Positions 24,316-31,638 of a DNA stretch of 64,000 bases are shown here, in pieces; the stretch's first letter is position 1; the number at the start of each line of letters is the position of its first letter. Both the position numbers and the translations under genes were made by a program. Below the pieces are notes generated by a model. The model worked only from the letters and a program-made list of their open reading frames with translations. It had not been told where the DNA came from and did not search any database. Origin of the DNA: a virus; IMG/VR virus record IMGVR_UViG_3300037225_000932, positions 1 to 64,000 of that record; one strand, 5' to 3'.

Positions 24316-25173
24316 ATGGATATTTCAAGAAAGAAAAGTTTAATTTGGAAAATATCAAAAGAACAATTTGTAGAGATAATAAAAAATGGAACATCTTTTA
24401 TGGAAATATTATCTCATTTTGGATTAAAAAATAAAGGTAATAATCATAAAACATTAAAAGATAGAATAAATTATGAAAAATTAGACATTTCTCATATATA
24501 TGAGAATATGCGTAGAAGAAATAAAGAAATATGTAGTAATATGAGATCTGCTATTAAAAAACCTATTGAATTATTTCTCGTAGAACATTGTAAGGTAAAT
24601 AGAACTGCATTAAAGAAAAGATTGATAAGAGAAAAAATATTAAAAGAAGAATGTGAAAAATGTGGAATAAAAAATGAATGGAAAGGAAATTATCTATCTT
24701 TAGTATTAGATCATAAAAATGGAGTTAGTGATGATTATAGACTTGATAATTTAAGATTATTATGCCCAAACTGTAATAGTCAAACGGATACTTTTACTGG
24801 CAGAAATAGAAAAGATAAAAGGACAAAAAGAAAATGTATAAAATGTGGAAAAGACATATGTTCAGTAAATAGATCTGGATTTTGTTTTATGTGCTATCAT
24901 TTAGATTTATGTAATTTTAATAAAAACTATACTGAAGACAATATTATATATAAAAAAATAGATTTAGAAAATAAAAAAATAAATAAAAGAAAAACAATAT
25001 GGCCAACAAAAGAAGTTTTAGAAAAACTGATAACAGAAAAACCTTTTACAATAATAGGAAAAGATTTTGGAGTATCAGGTAGTGCTATAAAAAAATGGTG
25101 TAAAAAATTAGGAGTAGAAATACCAAAAAATAGACGAGGATATTGGACAAAAATAAAGTATAATAAAATTTAA
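24316..25173 (+). CDS. HNH homing-type endonuclease inside a split tRNA
   Basis: 285 residues. The N-terminal half is basic and helical (KEQFVEIIKNGTSFMEILSHF), like a recognition domain. The HNH core is CEKCGIKNEWKGNYLSLVLD-H with NGVSDDYRLDNLRLLCPNCN-SQT, the classic phage homing-HNH pattern. A second Cys pair region follows (CIKCGKDICSVNRSGFCFMC), and near the end is a helix-turn-helix-like FGVSGSAIKKWCKKLGVE segment. It lies between the two halves of a tRNA, consistent with homing into tRNA genes. The ATG is preceded by TTGGAG. Confidence 0.9.
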   Translation: MDISRKKSLIWKISKEQFVEIIKNGTSFMEILSHFGLKNKGNNHKTLKDRINYEKLDISHIYENMRRRNKEICSNMRSAIKKPIELFLVEHCKVNRTALKKRLIREKILKEECEKCGIKNEWKGNYLSLVLDHKNGVSDDYRLDNLRLLCPNCNSQTDTFTGRNRKDKRTKRKCIKCGKDICSVNRSGFCFMCYHLDLCNFNKNYTEDNIIYKKIDLENKKINKRKTIWPTKEVLEKLITEKPFTIIGKDFGVSGSAIKKWCKKLGVEIPKNRRGYWTKIKYNKI

Positions 25174-25177
25174 ACGG

Positions 25178-25213
25178 ATCAGAAAATTAGTGGTTCGATC
25201 CCACTTTGCCCAG
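25178..25213 (+). other. 3' half of a split tRNA
   Basis: Anticodon-stem 3' side TCAGA (25179-25183), five-base variable loop, T-arm AGTGG-TTCGATC-CCACT (25189-25205), acceptor TTGCCCA (25206-25212) complementary to 24096-24102, discriminator G. It follows the HNH stop codon by only a few bases. The arm lengths are exactly those of a normal tRNA when joined to the 5' half. Confidence 0.6.
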
Positions 25214-25221
25214 TTCTATGG

Positions 25222-25458
25222 TTGAAATTCAATATAAACAATGTCGTCTTAAAAAAAGGCAATCAACTAATTATTTGCTGGATACCTAAAAGTTTTTGCA
25301 CAAAAGAAAAATATTTACAACTAAAAATCAATGATAAGTGGGAAAATGGGTGGAAAGTAGAAAGTATAGGAGATAGAGTTTTATCAGAAAGTGTTTTAGT
25401 TTTTCAGTTTCAGGACTATAAAAGAATTGGTGGATCGTTAAAAAATCCAATTAAATAA
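25222..25458 (+). CDS. Small hypothetical protein
   Basis: 78 residues beginning at TTG 25222 with no strong ribosome-binding site. MKFNINNVVLKKGNQLIICW, then WENGWKVESIGDRVLSESVL and DYKRIGGSLKN. The strand-rich pattern resembles small proteins often seen in phage genomes, but I cannot name a family. It sits between the split tRNA and a tRNA-Glu, so it may be part of a mobile insert. Moderate confidence that it is expressed. Confidence 0.5.
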   Translation: MKFNINNVVLKKGNQLIICWIPKSFCTKEKYLQLKINDKWENGWKVESIGDRVLSESVLVFQFQDYKRIGGSLKNPIK

Positions 25459-25462
25459 AGAT

Positions 25463-25534
25463 GGCCCTATAGTTCATGTAATAGAATTCGAGACCTTCAA
25501 TCTCAGGAACCGGATGTAAGTCCCGGTAGGGCTA
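25463..25534 (+). tRNA. Atypical tRNA-Glu (anticodon TTC)
   Basis: Acceptor GGCCCTA/TAGGGCT (first pair G-U). The D-stem is GTTC/GAAT with a loop lacking GG. The anticodon arm GAGA/TCTC has loop CCTTCAA (TTC at 25496-25498, C instead of U33). The T-arm is CCGGA-TGTAAGT-CCCGG, with TGT replacing TTC and an A-C mismatch at 53-61. The tertiary D-loop/T-loop contact partners are missing on both sides. Either a specialised or a decayed tRNA. Confidence 0.65.
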
Positions 25535-25566
25535 TTTAAGTTTCTTACTTTGTTCTTTGATATTTT

Positions 25567-25940
25567 GGGCCGATATAGGCACTCGACTGGTAAAGATGAT
25601 ACTAAAGTGCAATCCGAAGTTTAACTACTTGGCTTCGTTAAAAAAGAGTTAAAAAATAACTGCTAATACTGAATTAGCTCTTGCCGCCTAATATGGCGAC
25701 ACTTTCTTTTGATAATCTCTAATAGTCAAAAAGAAAGAAAACATTAGAGATAACCTTTTTCCCTATTAAGGCAAATTGTAGGGCGTTATTTATACGAAAT
25801 TAAAAGTAGTTTTATAATATACTTAATTATGAAATGAAAACCTAAAGTATATTTTTGACAATTTTAGAAAAAATTGCTATAATTGTAGTATCTTTAGTTT
25901 GTTTTTATTCAGGACGGGGGTTCAATTCCCCCTCGGTCCA
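25567..25940 (+). ncRNA. ssrA: tmRNA (tag peptide ANTELALAA)
   Basis: Acceptor GGGCCGA (25567-25573) pairs with TCGGTCC (25933-25939) and includes G3-U70, the alanylation signal; discriminator A25940. The T-arm is GGGGG-TTCAATT-CCCCC (25916-25932). PK1 is formed by CGAAG/CTTCG and TTTAACT/AGTTAAA. The tag frame follows TAACT: codons 25662-25688 read ANTELALAA, then TAA inside a CGCC/GGCG hairpin. The 5' segment TAAAGAT...ACTA pairs with TAGT-ATCTTTA near 25889-25899, as expected for helix P2. One-piece tmRNA of 374 bases. It rescues stalled ribosomes and tags products for proteolysis. No encoded CCA. Confidence 0.92.
25855..25883 (+). promoter_or_regulatory. Perfect sigma70 consensus inside the tmRNA gene
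   Basis: TTGACA (25855-25860), 17-base spacer, TATAAT (25878-25883): an exact consensus promoter. It lies in the 3' third of the tmRNA gene, overlapping the helix CAATTTT/AAAATTG. It may drive the tRNA-Glu at 25952 or be a by-product of RNA structure in AT-rich DNA. Confidence 0.5.
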
Positions 25941-25951
25941 TTAGGATTTTT

Positions 25952-26023
25952 GTCCCTGTATTTTATGAATTAAAATCTCTGGTTCTCAGCCAGAAAAACC
26001 GAGTGAAAGTCTCGGCAGGGATA
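25952..26023 (+). tRNA. Atypical tRNA-Glu (anticodon CTC)
   Basis: Acceptor GTCCCTG/CAGGGAT (first pair G-U). The D-stem is TTTT/AAAA with a 7-base loop lacking GG. The anticodon stem TCTGG/CCAGA has loop TTCTCAG (CTC at 25985-25987). The T-arm is CCGAG-TGAAAGT-CTCGG: stem perfect, but the loop starts TGA instead of TTC. Like the tRNA at 25463 it lacks both partners of the D-loop/T-loop elbow contact. All stems are intact, so this is not simple decay. Confidence 0.75.
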
Positions 26024-26063
26024 TTTTTTGTAAAGTGCCTTTCTTTTAACATATCATAGGGAT

Positions 26064-26675
26064 ATGGTTGATCCAACAAAAATTACAGATTATAATAGAA
26101 ATAATTACGATTTAGAAGAATTGATTTTATTTTGTGTAGCTGTTGCTGGAAAAACAGCAAAAGTCATATCTAAAAAAATAGATATATTTTTACAAGACAT
26201 AAAATTTTTTTTAGGCAAAAATAATATAACTCCTTTTGAAATGATAAAATTATTATCTCAAGATAAACTTGATCTCTTTTTAAGAAAACACAAATTAGGC
26301 AAATATAAAACTTTAGCGGATTGCTATTACAAATTAGCACATTCCGGTTTAGATTTAAGAAAATGTAATATAGACGATTTAATGACGTTTTCTGGAATTG
26401 GTCCTAAAACTTCAAGATTTTTCATTTTATCAACTCGACCAAAAGCTAAAGTAGCAGTATTAGATACTCATATCTTAAAATATATTTCTAAAAATTCATC
26501 TTTAGAAAATGTTCCACTACGCACTCCCTCTGCTTCTAAAAAATATAAAGAATTAGAAGACTGGTTTTTAATACACTGTGAAAAATTGAATGTTGATGTA
26601 GCAGAATACGACTTAAAAATATGGAACCAATCGTCTGTTAGGTCTGGATTTTTTGGAGTAAAACATGATTATTGA
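26064..26675 (+). CDS. HhH-GPD-like DNA glycosylase/lyase-type protein
   Basis: 203 residues. Helical throughout. LMTFSGIGPKTSRFFILSTR is a helix-hairpin-helix (GIGPKT), followed by KVAVLDTHILKYI, which matches the VAVDTHVxR strand with catalytic Asp of endonuclease III/OGG superfamily enzymes. No Fe-S cysteine loop. It probably removes damaged or modified bases from DNA, or recognises host or phage base modification. The start codon follows GGGAT; spacing is weak. Superfamily call is moderate. Confidence 0.6.
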   Translation: MVDPTKITDYNRNNYDLEELILFCVAVAGKTAKVISKKIDIFLQDIKFFLGKNNITPFEMIKLLSQDKLDLFLRKHKLGKYKTLADCYYKLAHSGLDLRKCNIDDLMTFSGIGPKTSRFFILSTRPKAKVAVLDTHILKYISKNSSLENVPLRTPSASKKYKELEDWFLIHCEKLNVDVAEYDLKIWNQSSVRSGFFGVKHDY

Positions 26676-26692
26676 TTGTTGTGAATTAAAAA

Positions 26693-26729
26693 TCTCCAAA
26701 TCTCGATAAATAGATATTGAGATTGGAGA
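26693..26729 (+). promoter_or_regulatory. Hairpin covering a ribosome-binding site
   Basis: TCTCCAAATCTC (26693-26704) pairs with GAGATTGGAGA (26719-26729), one bulge. The downstream arm contains the GGAGA Shine-Dalgarno sequence of the ATG at 26735, so the folded form would hide it. It follows the stop of the glycosylase-like gene and could also act as an attenuator. Confidence 0.55.
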
Positions 26730-26734
26730 AAAAT

Positions 26735-27469
26735 ATGGAAAATCAAAATATAAATGACATCTTATTAGACGAAAATGTAAAAAAGGTTGCTACAGAAATT
26801 TTATCATCTTTTAATGAAGATAATAGAGAAAACTCTATTGATCACGATTTTAGTCTAAAAAATGGAAAAATGATTAGTAAAGAAAGTAATACTTTTTTTA
26901 CTTTTACACCTAAAAAAGATACACTTTTAAATTTAATTGCACAAAAAATAAGAGATATAGAAATAACAGAAAAGTTAACAAAAGAAGTAAAAACCTTTGA
27001 GGATAAAGTTAAAAAATATATAAACGATAATATGTCATATTTTTTTGCGCAAAAAATTAGAGATGTTATATTAAAAGCAAATAGTAATACTGGACCAGTT
27101 CCTATAAGTGTTTTGTTTCCATTAAAAACAATAAAAGTTATTTCTTTTGAATTAAATATGTCTTTCGATCCAGAAAAAGATGGAGGATATACTATAACTA
27201 TTCAAAAGCAAGTCCCAAAAGGAACAAAATATGTTCCTTCAAAGTCGGTAGCAAACGATATGATACAAACAAGATTATCTACTGAAAAGGATTATGATCA
27301 AATAATAAAAGAAAAAAAAGAAGCAGGAGATATTGATTATAAATATATTACCGGATACTATAAAAAATATTATGAAGAAGAATATAGTTTAAGTTTATAT
27401 GTTGATTATTCTCCTATTCCTCAAAATGAATTAGTAGAATATATTAAAAATAGCACAAAATCATCTTGA
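26735..27469 (+). CDS. Hypothetical protein
   Basis: 244 residues from ATG 26735 (MENQNINDILLDENVKKVAT); a TTG at 26717 in frame is disfavoured because GGAGA lies between. Helical N-terminal half with charged repeats (IAQKIRDIEITEKLTKEVKT), then a strand-rich part with KTIKVISFELNMSFDPEKDG and YTITIQKQVPKG. No family recognised. The ribosome-binding site is inside a hairpin, so translation may be regulated. A promoter for the next gene starts at its stop codon. Confidence 0.6.
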   Translation: MENQNINDILLDENVKKVATEILSSFNEDNRENSIDHDFSLKNGKMISKESNTFFTFTPKKDTLLNLIAQKIRDIEITEKLTKEVKTFEDKVKKYINDNMSYFFAQKIRDVILKANSNTGPVPISVLFPLKTIKVISFELNMSFDPEKDGGYTITIQKQVPKGTKYVPSKSVANDMIQTRLSTEKDYDQIIKEKKEAGDIDYKYITGYYKKYYEEEYSLSLYVDYSPIPQNELVEYIKNSTKSS

Positions 27470-27494
27470 AAAAATAACAAAATGATGATATAAT
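27466..27494 (+). promoter_or_regulatory. Sigma70-like promoter giving a leaderless mRNA
   Basis: TTGAAA (27466-27471), 17-base spacer, TATAAT (27489-27494). The ATG of the RNA ligase gene is at 27500, so the expected +1 coincides with the start codon. No Shine-Dalgarno sequence is available. Confidence 0.65.
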
Positions 27495-27499
27495 ATCAG

Positions 27500-28116
27500 A
27501 TGAAAGAATATCCAAAAATACCCAATTCAAAAGATTTTCCTCTTGGACAGTGTATTACCTTTGAGAAGTATGATGGTTCAAATATAAGAGCCGAATGGAC
27601 TAAGAAAAAAGGCTTTCATAAATTCGGAACAAGAACACGTCTTTTTAATGAAAGTGATCCAGATTTTGGATGTGCTATACCTATAATTTTGGAAACATAT
27701 TCAGAATGTTTGTCAAAAATATTCATAGATAATAATTTATTTAAGAAAATAGATAATATAACTATATTTACTGAATTTTTTGGAGAACATTCGTTTGGGG
27801 GACTACATTTGCCAAGTGATAAAAAAGAAGTTATACTATTCGATGTTTGGATATATAAATTCGGATTATTAGGTCCAGAAGTTTTTGTTAAAACTTTTGA
27901 AAATATAAAAAGCGCAAAAGTTATATATATAAAGGTAAATTTAACGGAAACTTTACTGAAGATATTAGAAATGGAAAATATCCGGTTAAAGAAGGAGTGG
28001 TTTGTAAATCAGGAAATGGTGGAAGAAATTTATTTATGTGCAAAATAAAAACATACAAATATCTTGAAAAATTAAAAGCAGTTTTTCACGATAAGTGGAT
28101 GAATTTTTGGGAATAA
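27500..28116 (+). CDS. RNA ligase, frameshifted in an AT run
   Basis: The first frame (to 28048) has the nucleotidyltransferase motif I FEKYDGSN (Lys is the adenylation site), motif III FTEFFGEHSFGG and motif IIIa EVILFDVWIYKFG. It then loses sense after KVIY. In another frame from 27931 the expected remainder appears: KGKFNGNFTED, motif IV KEGVVCKSG and motif V FMCKIKTYKYLEKL, ending at TAA 28114-28116. The change of frame falls in TATATATAT (27922-27930); deleting one AT unit restores a single ligase of about 205 residues. This is the T4 Rnl2/Rnl1-like superfamily. It may work with the kinase at 14988 to repair cut tRNAs. As sequenced, the ligase would lack motifs IV and V. Confidence 0.8.
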
Positions 28117-28119
28117 ATT

Positions 28120-28788
28120 ATGAATAACCTGTCTATTTGTATTTGGAATAAAGGATTTTATAAAAGATTATCTTATGTTTTATCTTCTTTAGTTCAATGT
28201 AGTTTTAAAGGAGATGTTTTAATTTCTTGTTTTTCACAAGATTCATATTTTTCTTTTTGCGAAAAATTAAAAGAATTATTTGGTAAACAATTAGATCTAA
28301 AAATAAGAATTTATAATGATGACTTACATTATACTCAAAGAAACTATTGTCGTAGTGATGATATAAAAACCTCAGATAAAGATTGGTTATTTTTTGCTGA
28401 TTCTGATAATGTTTTTTATAATAATTTTTTTATAGAATTACAAAATAAAATAGATATTAATAAAGAAAAAGTTCTTTATTCTATGACCAGATGGACAATG
28501 GAAGAAAATAGTGGAAACATATTAACTCCTGAAGTAAAATATTATGACAATGCCTATGATAATGCTAAAAAACATATAGTTCATTTAAGTGGACACGGAA
28601 TAATAAGAGGAGCAGGATATTGTCAAATAGTGAGAAGAAAAGACTGTAATATATATTGTTTAAGAAAGAATGGATTTATCGGAGATATACACTTTAGAAG
28701 AAATTTTAAAGTAGAAAAAATAGAGATGAAAGAACATCTTGTTCATCTTCAGCATAATCGTTTATATAAAAATGGAGAATTAAGGTGA
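28120..28788 (+). CDS. Glycosyltransferase-like protein (GT-A fold)
   Basis: 222 residues. MNNLSICIWNKGFYKRLSYV then GDVLISCFSQDSYF, and DWLFFADSDNVFYNNFF containing a DSD metal-binding triad. The C-terminal half has HIVHLSGHGIIRGAGYC and GFIGDIHFRRNF, which look like acceptor loops. First gene of the rightward glycan cluster. Substrates unknown. It starts four bases after the RNA ligase remnant. Confidence 0.65.
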   Translation: MNNLSICIWNKGFYKRLSYVLSSLVQCSFKGDVLISCFSQDSYFSFCEKLKELFGKQLDLKIRIYNDDLHYTQRNYCRSDDIKTSDKDWLFFADSDNVFYNNFFIELQNKIDINKEKVLYSMTRWTMEENSGNILTPEVKYYDNAYDNAKKHIVHLSGHGIIRGAGYCQIVRRKDCNIYCLRKNGFIGDIHFRRNFKVEKIEMKEHLVHLQHNRLYKNGELR

Positions 28789-28789
28789 T

Positions 28790-29950
28790 ATGTTAAATAT
28801 TAGTCCTTTATATATAGATATAAAAAAAACAACAAAGACATTACCGATAAGATCTCCTATTAACAATAAATCAGAAAGAAATGACATAGGGGTATTTAAT
28901 GGAGGAAGAGAAAGAAATGTAGGGTTTAAAATTGGACAATATTTACAATCGGCACCAATGCTTTTTACAAGAGATAGACACGCTTTATATCTTGGAGATA
29001 TTTATAGAGGAAGAACTTGTTTTTTAATAGGTGGCGGTCCATCTTTTGCCAAGGTAGATAAAGAAAAATTAAATCAAGCTGGTTTTTTAACTATGGGAGT
29101 AAATAACTCCGTTAAAACTTTTAGACCACACCTTTGGTGTTGTGTAGATGATCCCACTCATTTTATAAAATCAATATGGCTCGATCCTAAAATAATGAAG
29201 TTTGTTCCATTTTCTTTAAAAGAAAGATGTATTTTTGATAATGAGGAATGGAAAGATACCACTATTAAAGTTGGCGATTGTCCTAATATGTTTTTTTACG
29301 CAAGAAATGAACTTTTTCAAGAAGAACAATTTTTATTTGAAGATTCAATAAATTGGGGAAATCATTCCAAGTGGGGAGGAGGTAGATCTGTTTTATTTGC
29401 TGCTACTAGATTGTTGTTTTATCTTGGTATCAGAAATGTTTTTCTTTTAGGCGTAGACCTAAAAATGGATGAACAAAATAAATATCATTTTGATCAAGAT
29501 AGAGAGAAAGGATCAATAAAAAGTAATAATTCTACATACGAAAAAATTAAAGAAAGATTTAAAAAAATAAAACCAATTTTTGATAAAAATAATTTTAATA
29601 TTTATAACTGTAATTTTGAGTCAGAACTAAAAGTTTTTCCATTTGTTTCTTTTGATGATGCTATTCAATTTGCCACTTCAGAAATGCCAAAAGACCTTTC
29701 AAAAGAAAGAACGTCAGGATTATACGAGAGAACTGCTAAAATTAAAAAAGAAAAAGAAAATATAGATAACACAAAAACAGATATCATAATAAAAGAAATA
29801 GACGAAGAAAAGAAAGAGTTAGTAAAATATGAATTTGATACATTTAATAAGGAACAAACAAAAGAAATCTTGGATAAAAAAACAGAAATGAGAAATAAAA
29901 TAAAAGAGAAAAAAGATATTCTTAATAAAATAAGAGGGAAAAATGGATAA
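28790..29950 (+). CDS. DUF115/MptE-like protein
   Basis: 386 residues. Core GRTCFLIGGGPSFAKVDKEK then MGVNNSVKTFRPHLWCCVDD, with FLLGVDLKMDEQNKYHFDQD, the pattern of the DUF115/MptE-like Rossmann family found near glycosyltransferases (flagellin or motility-associated transferases). The C-terminal 90 residues are a charged coiled coil (KIKKEKENIDNTKTDII onward). A paralogue of the core is at 53095-53787. Probably transfers a sugar to protein or lipid; unproven. Good ribosome-binding site (AAGGTG). Confidence 0.7.
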   Translation: MLNISPLYIDIKKTTKTLPIRSPINNKSERNDIGVFNGGRERNVGFKIGQYLQSAPMLFTRDRHALYLGDIYRGRTCFLIGGGPSFAKVDKEKLNQAGFLTMGVNNSVKTFRPHLWCCVDDPTHFIKSIWLDPKIMKFVPFSLKERCIFDNEEWKDTTIKVGDCPNMFFYARNELFQEEQFLFEDSINWGNHSKWGGGRSVLFAATRLLFYLGIRNVFLLGVDLKMDEQNKYHFDQDREKGSIKSNNSTYEKIKERFKKIKPIFDKNNFNIYNCNFESELKVFPFVSFDDAIQFATSEMPKDLSKERTSGLYERTAKIKKEKENIDNTKTDIIIKEIDEEKKELVKYEFDTFNKEQTKEILDKKTEMRNKIKEKKDILNKIRGKNG

Positions 29951-30833
29951 TAGTAAAGGTATAGTTTTTTTTAATTTCGGAAAAGAATGCGGCATGAGAA
30001 TGCTAGTAACTATGTATACTTTAAGAAAGTATTACAAAGAAAATGCTATATTATTATTAGCAAAAGAAGATAAAGACATTAATGACAGATTAGCAAAAGA
30101 AGCAAAGATATTAGGTATAGATATAGATTATTATGATTTAAATCGTATTTGTAAAAGAAATTTAAAAAGTGTAATGGCACCTAAGATATTGAAAATATCT
30201 CCATATACAGCATCAATTCAAGTAGATGCTGATACTTCATTTAGACATTCTCCTCAAGAAATATTAGATGGATGTTTTGATAAAGGAATATTAGTTACTC
30301 ATTTCTGTAATTGGTGGTCAAATGGACCGAGAATGAAAAAAAGAATAGATACTTTAAAACACTTAATTTCTGAAGAAAATTATAATGAGAGTATAAACCA
30401 TAAAGCGGCAGTTAATTGTGGCGTCGTTGGTTACTGTAAGGGCAAGGCAGATACTTTCCAGGAGGAATGGGAAGGTTTAACTGATAAGGGGGCTGGAATT
30501 TTTATTATGGAGGAAATAGCCTGTCAGGTTACTTATTGGAAATATCCTCACCATTTAGCTCCTTTAGAATGGAATGTTTCTGTTCTTTATGGAGATTTAG
30601 AAAGTTCAAAAATTATTCATTATCATGGTCATAAACATACAAATTTAGAAAGAAAAATAAGTAGATATTGGTGGGCGGAACTGGGATGGGCTCTTGAGGA
30701 TAATAAAATATCAAAAGAAAGTTTTCAGTTTTGGACAGAATATGATAATAATGTTAAAGATGTTATTTGTGAGAACGGATTTGATCATATAGAAAAAGCA
30801 AAAGAAGAATTTAAAAATTTGAGGAAAGTATGA
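29943..30833 (+). CDS. GT-A glycosyltransferase-like protein
   Basis: 296 residues. The N-terminal KGIVFFNFGKECGMRMLVTM starts a nucleotide-sugar-binding fold. ASIQVDADTSFRHSPQEIL contains the DAD metal-binding motif. Later NCGVVGYCKGKADTFQEEW and IIHYHGHKH are typical of GT8-like enzymes (asymmetric HxG near the end). It overlaps its predecessor by eight bases and its successor by four. Sugar specificity unknown. Confidence 0.7.
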   Translation: MDNSKGIVFFNFGKECGMRMLVTMYTLRKYYKENAILLLAKEDKDINDRLAKEAKILGIDIDYYDLNRICKRNLKSVMAPKILKISPYTASIQVDADTSFRHSPQEILDGCFDKGILVTHFCNWWSNGPRMKKRIDTLKHLISEENYNESINHKAAVNCGVVGYCKGKADTFQEEWEGLTDKGAGIFIMEEIACQVTYWKYPHHLAPLEWNVSVLYGDLESSKIIHYHGHKHTNLERKISRYWWAELGWALEDNKISKESFQFWTEYDNNVKDVICENGFDHIEKAKEEFKNLRKV

Positions 30834-31579
30834 AACTAAGTGAAATAACAACAATAATAGCCGTAGACGATCATCATCTTAATGAATTATCTTATTCTTT
30901 TTTAACTTGGAAAAAATATAAAAAAGAGATATTAGATAGTAATTTTTTAATAATATATGATGAAGATCAAGTAAAAGTAAACGATAAAAGATTTAGTATA
31001 TTTAATGGATTAAAAGTTAATTTTATTCCCTGGAATGATAAAGAATATATATATAACGACCAAAGAGAGAAAATGTTAACTTCTTTAATTGTCGCTCCAA
31101 ACTATGTTAAAACTAAATGGTATATTAAAATAGACACAGACGCTATTGCTGTAAATAATAAAAGATGGATATATGATGACTGGTTTTATGGAGATTATAT
31201 TTTTATATCAAATCCCTGGGGATACACTAAGCCTCCAAATGCTATAGAGATAATGGACGATTGGGGAGATAAAATAGATAAAATAAAGAACTTTAAAAGA
31301 TTAGAAATACATCCCAAACCTGGATCAGACATAGTAAGTCATCATAGAATAATTTCTTGGATATTTGTTTGTTTGACTGAATGGACACAAGAAATGTCTT
31401 CTTTCTGTAAAAAAGAAAATGGAACATATAAATTGCCAATACCTTCACAAGACACTTATTTAGTTTATTTAGCACAAAGATTGGGATTAAACTATAAAAA
31501 AGTTAGCTTTAAAAAATTTGGTTTTGATCATTTGCCTTTTTTTCATAGAATGAAAAAAAAATGTCTAGAGATACTATGA
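30830..31579 (+). CDS. GT-A glycosyltransferase-like protein
   Basis: 249 residues. SEITTIIAVDDHHLNELSYS opens the fold and KWYIKIDTDAIAVNNKRW carries the DTD motif. YIFISNPWGYTKPPNAIEIM and IPSQDTYLVYLAQRLG follow. It lacks the YK-type N-terminal tag of later cluster members. Start and stop overlap neighbouring genes by ATGA. Acceptor and donor unknown. Confidence 0.65.
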   Translation: MKLSEITTIIAVDDHHLNELSYSFLTWKKYKKEILDSNFLIIYDEDQVKVNDKRFSIFNGLKVNFIPWNDKEYIYNDQREKMLTSLIVAPNYVKTKWYIKIDTDAIAVNNKRWIYDDWFYGDYIFISNPWGYTKPPNAIEIMDDWGDKIDKIKNFKRLEIHPKPGSDIVSHHRIISWIFVCLTEWTQEMSSFCKKENGTYKLPIPSQDTYLVYLAQRLGLNYKKVSFKKFGFDHLPFFHRMKKKCLEIL

Positions 31580-31638
31580 GATTAAAAATATCATATAAAT
31601 GTAAAAAAGAGTATTTAGAAAAAACATATTCACTATGA
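31576..31638 (+). CDS. Tag-only mini-ORF (20 aa)
   Basis: ATG at 31576 overlaps the stop of the preceding gene, and its TGA at 31636-31638 overlaps the ATG of the next. The 20-residue product MRLKISYKCKKEYLEKTYSL has the same M-R-L-x-I-x-Y-K opening as the glycosyltransferases that follow but no enzyme body. Could be a relict cassette or a coupling peptide. The perfect double ATGA overlap argues that it is translated. Confidence 0.5.
   Translation: MRLKISYKCKKEYLEKTYSL

Noticed and set aside
24096-25213. Group I intron in a tRNA
   Set aside because: Only about 100 bases outside tRNA-Gln and the HNH gene remain, too few for a group I core; the last base before the possible 3' exon also does not clearly fit the terminal G rule.
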